64,000 nt of DNA. Origin: Micavibrio sp. UBA6147 (GTDB lineage Bacteria; Pseudomonadota; Alphaproteobacteria; Micavibrionales; UBA1664). The stretch covers positions 248,235 through 312,234 of the forward strand of contig DIUX01000006.1 in NCBI GenBank assembly GCA_002423185.1. The letters run 5' to 3'. The notes beneath the pieces were generated by a model. It saw nothing but the letters and a program-made list of their open reading frames with translations. It was not told the origin of the DNA and did no database searches. The translations under genes and the position numbers were made by a program. Of this stretch, positions 59,622 to 64,000 are shown piece by piece. Every line of letters begins with the position of its first letter. The first letter of the stretch is position 1.

Positions 59622-62513
59622 TTAAGCGGCGGCCTCGTCACGCGCGATATAATATTCCACCGCATCGGCGTCCCGCATCGACAAATTGCGGTATTTCGGA
59701 TGCATGCCGACTTCGGGGAGGATTTTCCAGCATCGCTGGCATTTCTCGCCCATCGCTTTATGCACCAAAACGCCGACACCCTTGACGTCAGGAAGGGTAA
59801 ATGCCTCGGGCGGCACATCGTCAATGCCGACACTGTGTTGCGACACGATACAGATTTCGGACAAGTCCTGATCGTCAATCAAGGCTTTCACATCGGCAGG
59901 AATGTAAAATTCAAGCTCGGCCTCCAGCGGGGAGCGCACCAATTTGGCATTACGCGCAACCTCAAGTGCGCCGAGAGCAACGCGCCGCACATCATTGATT
60001 TTAGACCATTTTTCGAACAAGGCTTCATCTTGCCATGCCTCCGGCACAACGCCGAATTCGCATAGATGCACCGTATCCGGCGATGTGATGTAATAGCCGC
60101 GCGGGCGATGCGTCCAGACCTCGTCCGCCGTGAAGGGCAGAACGGGGGCAAGCCACGTCACCAGACATTCAAAAATATGCGCGAAAACCGTGCGGGTGGC
60201 GCGGCGCTCCGGCATGTCCGGACGATCACAATACAGGCGATCCTTGCGAATATCGAAGTAAAAGGCCGATAATTCATTGGCGCAGAAATTGTGGATGGTC
60301 TGAACATATTTGCCGAATTGGTAATCCTCAACATGCTTATCAAGGCGGGTTTTGAGGGTGTGAAGCTCATGTAGCATCAGGCGCTCAAGCTCCGGCACAT
60401 CCTTGGCCACAGCCTCGTCAAACAAGTCGATGCTCTCGTCTTTGGTGAACCCGTCCAGCGCCCCGAGCAAGAAGCGCAGGGTGTTGCGGATACGGCGATA
60501 TAAATCCGTGGTGGTTTTGAGGATTTCTTTGCCGATGCGGATGTCTTCGGAATAATCCGACAACACCGTCCACAGGCGCAAAATATCCGCCCCGTACTCA
60601 TCGGTAACATCCTGCGGCGCGACCGTATTGCCAAGGGATTTGGACATTTTATAGCCCTTTTCATCCAGCACGAAGCCATGCGTCAAAACCGCTTTATACG
60701 GCGCATGACCACGCGTGCCGCAGCTCTCGAGCAGTGACGAATGGAACCAGCCGCGATGTTGATCCGACCCTTCGAGGTATAAATCAGCGGGAGAGCGCAG
60801 ATCGGGGCGGTCTTCCAGAACGAAGGAATGGGTTGAACCGCTCTCGAACCACACATCGACAATGTCAAAGACTTGCGTGTAATCATCGGCCTTATAGGCT
60901 TCACCGAGGAAGTCTTGCGCCGGACGCGCGAACCACGCGTCGGAGCCTTCCTCCATAAAGATATCGACAATGCGCTTGCACACCGCTTCATCGCGGAGTG
61001 GTTCACCCGATTTCTTATCGACAAAAATCGCAATCGGCACGCCCCATGCGCGTTGACGCGAGATGCACCAATCGGGGCGTTGTTCGATCATGGCGCGGAT
61101 GCGGTTTTCACCGGCGGCGGGAACCCAGCGCGTGTCCTTGATGGCCTGCAACGCCTTTTTGCGCAAATCATTCGTGTCCATCGAAATGAACCATTGCGGC
61201 GTCGTGCGGAAGATGAGCGGCGCTTTGGAGCGCCAGCTATGCGGGTATTCATGCCGCATCGAGCCTTTGGCGAGCAAGGCGCCCACCTCCTTCATCGCCT
61301 TCATCACGGCGAAGTTACCCTCGCCGAGTTCGCCTTTTTGGGTGTAGACCTCCAGCCCCGCAAAAAGCGGCACATGATCGCGGAAACGCCCGTCATCGGT
61401 GACGTTGTCGGTGACTTCGATGCCGTTAGCAACGCCGAGCGCAAAGTCATCGGCGCCGTGACCGGGGGCGATGTGGACAAAACCAGTCCCAGCATCCGCC
61501 GTCACAAAGTCGCCGGACAAGGCCGGCACGTCAAAACCATAGCCGTGCGCGCGCAGCGGATGGTGACACACGGAACCGGCGATGATGTCACCCTTGAACG
61601 GGTCGGACATGCTCCAATCCGTGATCGCGGCTTTTTCTTTCACATCATCCGCCAAAGCGGTGGCGAGGATGAGTTTTTCCCCGACGATGGCGCCGCTGTT
61701 TTCCGCCGCTGCCTTTACGGTATAGACGGCATATTCAATATCGTCGCCAAAGGCCACGGCACGGTTGGACGGCATTGTCCACGGCGTGGTTGTCCAGATG
61801 ACGATCTTGGCACCCTGAAGCCGCGAGTCGGCGGCCTTGACCACCGGAAACTTGATCCAGATGGTGATGGATTTATGGTCTTTATATTCGACTTCGGCCT
61901 CCGCCAGCGCGGTTTTTTCCACCACCGACCACATCACCGGCTTGACGCCTTTATACAGGCCACCATTGAGCAAGAAACGGTGGATTTCGGACGCGATTTT
62001 GGCTTCGCCGCCCTTGGTCATGGTCAAATACGGATTATCCCAATCGCCGGCAACGCCGAGGCGTTGGAACTCCTCCGCCTGAATATCGACCCATTTTTGC
62101 GCGAATTCGCGGCATTCCTTGCGGAAGGTCAGAACATCGACCGTGTCTTTATCGAGCCCTTGTTCGCGGTATTTTTCCTCGATCTTCCATTCGATCGGCA
62201 GGCCGTGACAATCCCAGCCCGGCACATAATTGGCGTTATAGCCCTTCATCTGCATCGTGCGGTTGACGACATCCTTAAGGATTTTATTCACCGCGTGGCC
62301 GATATGGATATTGCCGTTGGCATAGGGCGGGCCGTCATGCAAAACCCATTGCGGTTTGTCCGCGGATTGCGCCCGCAGCCGCTTGAACACGTCTTGCTTG
62401 TTCCACTGCGCGAGGATTTGCGGCTCCTTCTGCGGCAGGCCGGCGCGCATGTCGAAATCGGTCTGCGGCAGGAAGACAGTCTTTTTATAAAATTCGGCGT
62501 CGAATTCGGTCAT
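59622..62513 (-). CDS. ileS: isoleucyl-tRNA synthetase
   Basis: The 963-aa class I synthetase has VLHDGPPYANGNIHIGHAVN (HIGH), the CP1 editing domain, the KMSKSLGNTVAPQDV loop, and the C-terminal zinc region GEKCQRCWKILPEVGM. The second Cys pair found in E. coli IleRS is not present (NLSMRDADAV instead), which is common in alphaproteobacteria to my knowledge. GGAG six bases upstream marks the start at 62513. lspA follows at 45 bp. Confidence 0.97.
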   Translation of the reverse strand: MTEFDAEFYKKTVFLPQTDFDMRAGLPQKEPQILAQWNKQDVFKRLRAQSADKPQWVLHDGPPYANGNIHIGHAVNKILKDVVNRTMQMKGYNANYVPGWDCHGLPIEWKIEEKYREQGLDKDTVDVLTFRKECREFAQKWVDIQAEEFQRLGVAGDWDNPYLTMTKGGEAKIASEIHRFLLNGGLYKGVKPVMWSVVEKTALAEAEVEYKDHKSITIWIKFPVVKAADSRLQGAKIVIWTTTPWTMPSNRAVAFGDDIEYAVYTVKAAAENSGAIVGEKLILATALADDVKEKAAITDWSMSDPFKGDIIAGSVCHHPLRAHGYGFDVPALSGDFVTADAGTGFVHIAPGHGADDFALGVANGIEVTDNVTDDGRFRDHVPLFAGLEVYTQKGELGEGNFAVMKAMKEVGALLAKGSMRHEYPHSWRSKAPLIFRTTPQWFISMDTNDLRKKALQAIKDTRWVPAAGENRIRAMIEQRPDWCISRQRAWGVPIAIFVDKKSGEPLRDEAVCKRIVDIFMEEGSDAWFARPAQDFLGEAYKADDYTQVFDIVDVWFESGSTHSFVLEDRPDLRSPADLYLEGSDQHRGWFHSSLLESCGTRGHAPYKAVLTHGFVLDEKGYKMSKSLGNTVAPQDVTDEYGADILRLWTVLSDYSEDIRIGKEILKTTTDLYRRIRNTLRFLLGALDGFTKDESIDLFDEAVAKDVPELERLMLHELHTLKTRLDKHVEDYQFGKYVQTIHNFCANELSAFYFDIRKDRLYCDRPDMPERRATRTVFAHIFECLVTWLAPVLPFTADEVWTHRPRGYYITSPDTVHLCEFGVVPEAWQDEALFEKWSKINDVRRVALGALEVARNAKLVRSPLEAELEFYIPADVKALIDDQDLSEICIVSQHSVGIDDVPPEAFTLPDVKGVGVLVHKAMGEKCQRCWKILPEVGMHPKYRNLSMRDADAVEYYIARDEAAA

Positions 62514-62840
62514 TAAAATCTCCATCATACGGACTGTTTCTTGCGCCGCTTCGGGGCGGTGAAACAGCCGATTTATATCGTGCTGTTATGCATACAAAAA
62601 TAAGGATAAAAAGGAAAGGGCGGTTTTGCCTTTGGGGCGTATTTTATGTCGCATTGCGGCGTCGGATTAACGCAACGCCACACCCCGATCATCCATATCC
62701 GACCGCCCTGACTCCCCTTGGGTCAAACGGTCGGGGTGCTAATTCGCGCCGCCATGAAGGGCGGGATTGCGCGTGTTATTGCCCATATTATTGAATGATA
62801 TACGGTGAATGTCATAACGCCACTATGCCCGAAAACCCGC
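62514..62840. other. 327-bp intergenic region between the AEC gene and ileS
   Basis: No gene, strong hairpin or T-box-like leader for ileS is evident. A short rightward reading frame (62588-62794) has composition unlike the neighbours and no ribosome site. Confidence 0.4.
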
Positions 62841-63791
62841 CTATAAATCAAGCGCCAAATCGGCGAACAGCCCCGTGCTTTGAAACAGCAACAGCGCCAA
62901 AGGCATATACACAAGGGCGAAGAGTGTGCTGAACAAAACCGCCGTGGCGACCCCTTCAGCATCGAGGCCGAGCTGCGCCGCATAGGCCACCGGATTTCCC
63001 GCCAAAGGAACGGTTCCGTAAATCGCCAGCATCAGATACACAACCGGATTGAACATCTGGAACACATGCATGTCGACCACGATGATGGCCGCCATCGCCA
63101 GCGGCCAGACCAAAAACTTCACGCAAAACAGATAGGCGATTTTAGGCGGGCTGAACGAGATCGTCACCAGTTTCGACAGCGCCACACCAATCAACATCAT
63201 CCCGCTTAAAAACCACGCGCCCGCGGCATATGTCCAATAGGTATAAACGACCTCCGGCAATTGCAGGCCCGACAGATTCACCAGCAAACCCGCCGCTATG
63301 CCGTAAAAAACCGGCAATTTCAGAACCTTCATCATGCTGTCCCGCGCCGTGAAATTGCCGCGCGCGGCGAGGTAATACCCCAATGTCGTTTCGGCGAATA
63401 AGGCGCCGAGATTGAGCATCAAATACACCCCGACCCATTGCTCACTGAGCAAAGCAATAATGATCGGCATCCCGAAATAGCCCGTATTGCCGGACACCGA
63501 GGCCATGCCGATCAAATTGCGGGATTGATCCTTCCAAAACAGCCCCGCCGCCGCATAGGACGCGATGGTAATCGTGAACGACACGGCAAAGGAAATGAAG
63601 GGGAGGCTTATATATTGCGGCTCGAAATGCATCCGGCTCATCGCCCCGAAATTGACGAAGGGCGCGAAAATGTAAATCGTCATAATCGCCATGGAATGCA
63701 AATTCACGGATAAACGCCGCCCCGCATAAAAGCCGACACCGATCAACATCAAAAGCGGGATAATCTGGACGATCAGGGTCTGGACAAGCAT
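62841..63791 (-). CDS. AEC-family (auxin-efflux-carrier-like) permease
   Basis: The 316-aa membrane protein has about ten hydrophobic segments in two halves. It starts MLVQTLIVQIIPLLMLIGVG and shows GRRLSVNLHSMAIMTIYIFA, IGMASVSGNTGYFGMPIIIA (the AEC NxGxxGxP motif) and NPVAYAAQLGLDAEGVATAV. Relatives transport carboxylates such as malate or malonate. It lies 6 bp from the ribF stop, so it is transcribed with it, although it is not part of the usual ribF-ileS neighbourhood. Confidence 0.85.
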   Translation of the reverse strand: MLVQTLIVQIIPLLMLIGVGFYAGRRLSVNLHSMAIMTIYIFAPFVNFGAMSRMHFEPQYISLPFISFAVSFTITIASYAAAGLFWKDQSRNLIGMASVSGNTGYFGMPIIIALLSEQWVGVYLMLNLGALFAETTLGYYLAARGNFTARDSMMKVLKLPVFYGIAAGLLVNLSGLQLPEVVYTYWTYAAGAWFLSGMMLIGVALSKLVTISFSPPKIAYLFCVKFLVWPLAMAAIIVVDMHVFQMFNPVVYLMLAIYGTVPLAGNPVAYAAQLGLDAEGVATAVLFSTLFALVYMPLALLLFQSTGLFADLALDL

Positions 63792-63797
63792 GGGAAC

Positions 63798-64000
63798 CTA
63801 GGCCGCCTTTTGCGCGAGAATATACCGCGCTTTGGTGCAATCATCCTGCATCTGGACAATCAGGGCGTCCAGACTATCGAATTTTGCTTCGTCACGGATT
63901 TTGGCGATGGGGCGCACACGGATGGTTTGGCCGTATATCTGGGCATCGAAATCGAAAATAAAGGCCTCCAAGAGCGGTTCTTTGACCGCGAACATCGGGC
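63798..64000 (-). CDS. ribF: bifunctional riboflavin kinase/FAD synthetase, C-terminus (5' part beyond right edge)
   Basis: The last 66 codons of a gene entering from the right read PMFAVKEPLLEAFIFDFDAQ, YGQTIRVRPIAKIRDEAKFD, SLDALIVQMQDDCTKAR, the RibF C-terminal riboflavin-kinase end (LLExxxFDFDxxLYG...LRxExxFxSLxxL). It makes FMN and FAD. The neighbourhood with ileS-lspA downstream supports this. The N-terminal adenylyltransferase part lies outside the window. Confidence 0.9.
   Translation of the reverse strand, partial: PMFAVKEPLLEAFIFDFDAQIYGQTIRVRPIAKIRDEAKFDSLDALIVQMQDDCTKARYILAQKAA

Noticed and set aside
60873..62516. A 547-codon rightward frame opposite ileS
   Set aside because: ileS is unambiguous on the other strand; the frame is a low-stop antisense artefact.
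62588..62794. A 68-codon rightward frame between ileS and the AEC gene
   Set aside because: No ribosome site, odd Arg/Tyr/Cys composition and no similarity recognised.

Overview
The window reads as a chromosomal segment of an alphaproteobacterium. Supporting this are an ATP12-type F1-ATPase assembly chaperone, a DUF3035 (BamF-like) outer-membrane lipoprotein, a SapC-family protein, an IscR-like regulator with a single cysteine, and the run ribF/ileS/lspA/bamF/two M16 peptidases. Base composition is moderate (about mid-50s % GC by eye), coding is dense, and several junctions are ATGA or TAATG overlaps. A Micavibrio-like or Rhodospirillales-like lineage would fit, but this cannot be settled from the sequence alone. 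I saw no rRNA, tRNA, CRISPR array, phage or insertion sequence.

Layout. 1-1.8 kb: leftward CorA transporter (cut by the left edge) and an MscS channel. 2-7.6 kb: rightward RND efflux adaptor and pump, then a DUF4174 protein and a glutathione S-transferase. 7.7-10.6 kb: a short, single-membrane-segment FtsH-like protease and convergent ferrochelatase. 10.7-19.8 kb: an accessory-looking block with a 66-aa membrane protein, a control region with a Fur-type operator and a tandem repeat array, a 158-aa unknown, a 2362-aa repeat protein with Cys/His clusters, and two tandem paralogues of an unrecognised small family. 19.8-31.7 kb: Nfu scaffold, unknowns, a CysQ-like phosphatase, SapC, an HTH/coiled-coil protein, acyl-CoA dehydrogenase, two secreted Sel1-type proteins, a lytic transglycosylase-like protein and a small unknown. 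31.8-42 kb: TsaC/Sua5, AnmK, TyrS, a large AsmA/YhdP-like protein, Bcp peroxiredoxin, three orphan small proteins and an alpha/beta hydrolase. 42.6-49.4 kb: IscR-like regulator, cysteine desulfurase, ferredoxin, RarA, CrcB, an RluC/D-type pseudouridine synthase, an unknown membrane protein and ATP12. 49.4-64 kb: all leftward: membrane protein, MutL, pentapeptide-repeat protein, Pgi, two M16 peptidases, BamF-like lipoprotein, LspA, IleS, AEC permease and the end of RibF.

Most of the window is housekeeping: translation (TyrS, IleS, TsaC, Rlu), envelope biogenesis (LspA, BamF-like, AsmA-like, AnmK, M16), DNA repair (MutL, RarA) and Fe-S/haem supply (desulfurase, ferredoxin, Nfu, HemH). The most unusual part is 10.9-20.6 kb. 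Two operators matching at 13 of 15 bases and close to the Fur consensus flank it: one upstream of the giant-protein block, one upstream of the divergent nfu gene. With the Cys/His clusters of the giant protein, this suggests, but does not prove, a metal-responsive locus.
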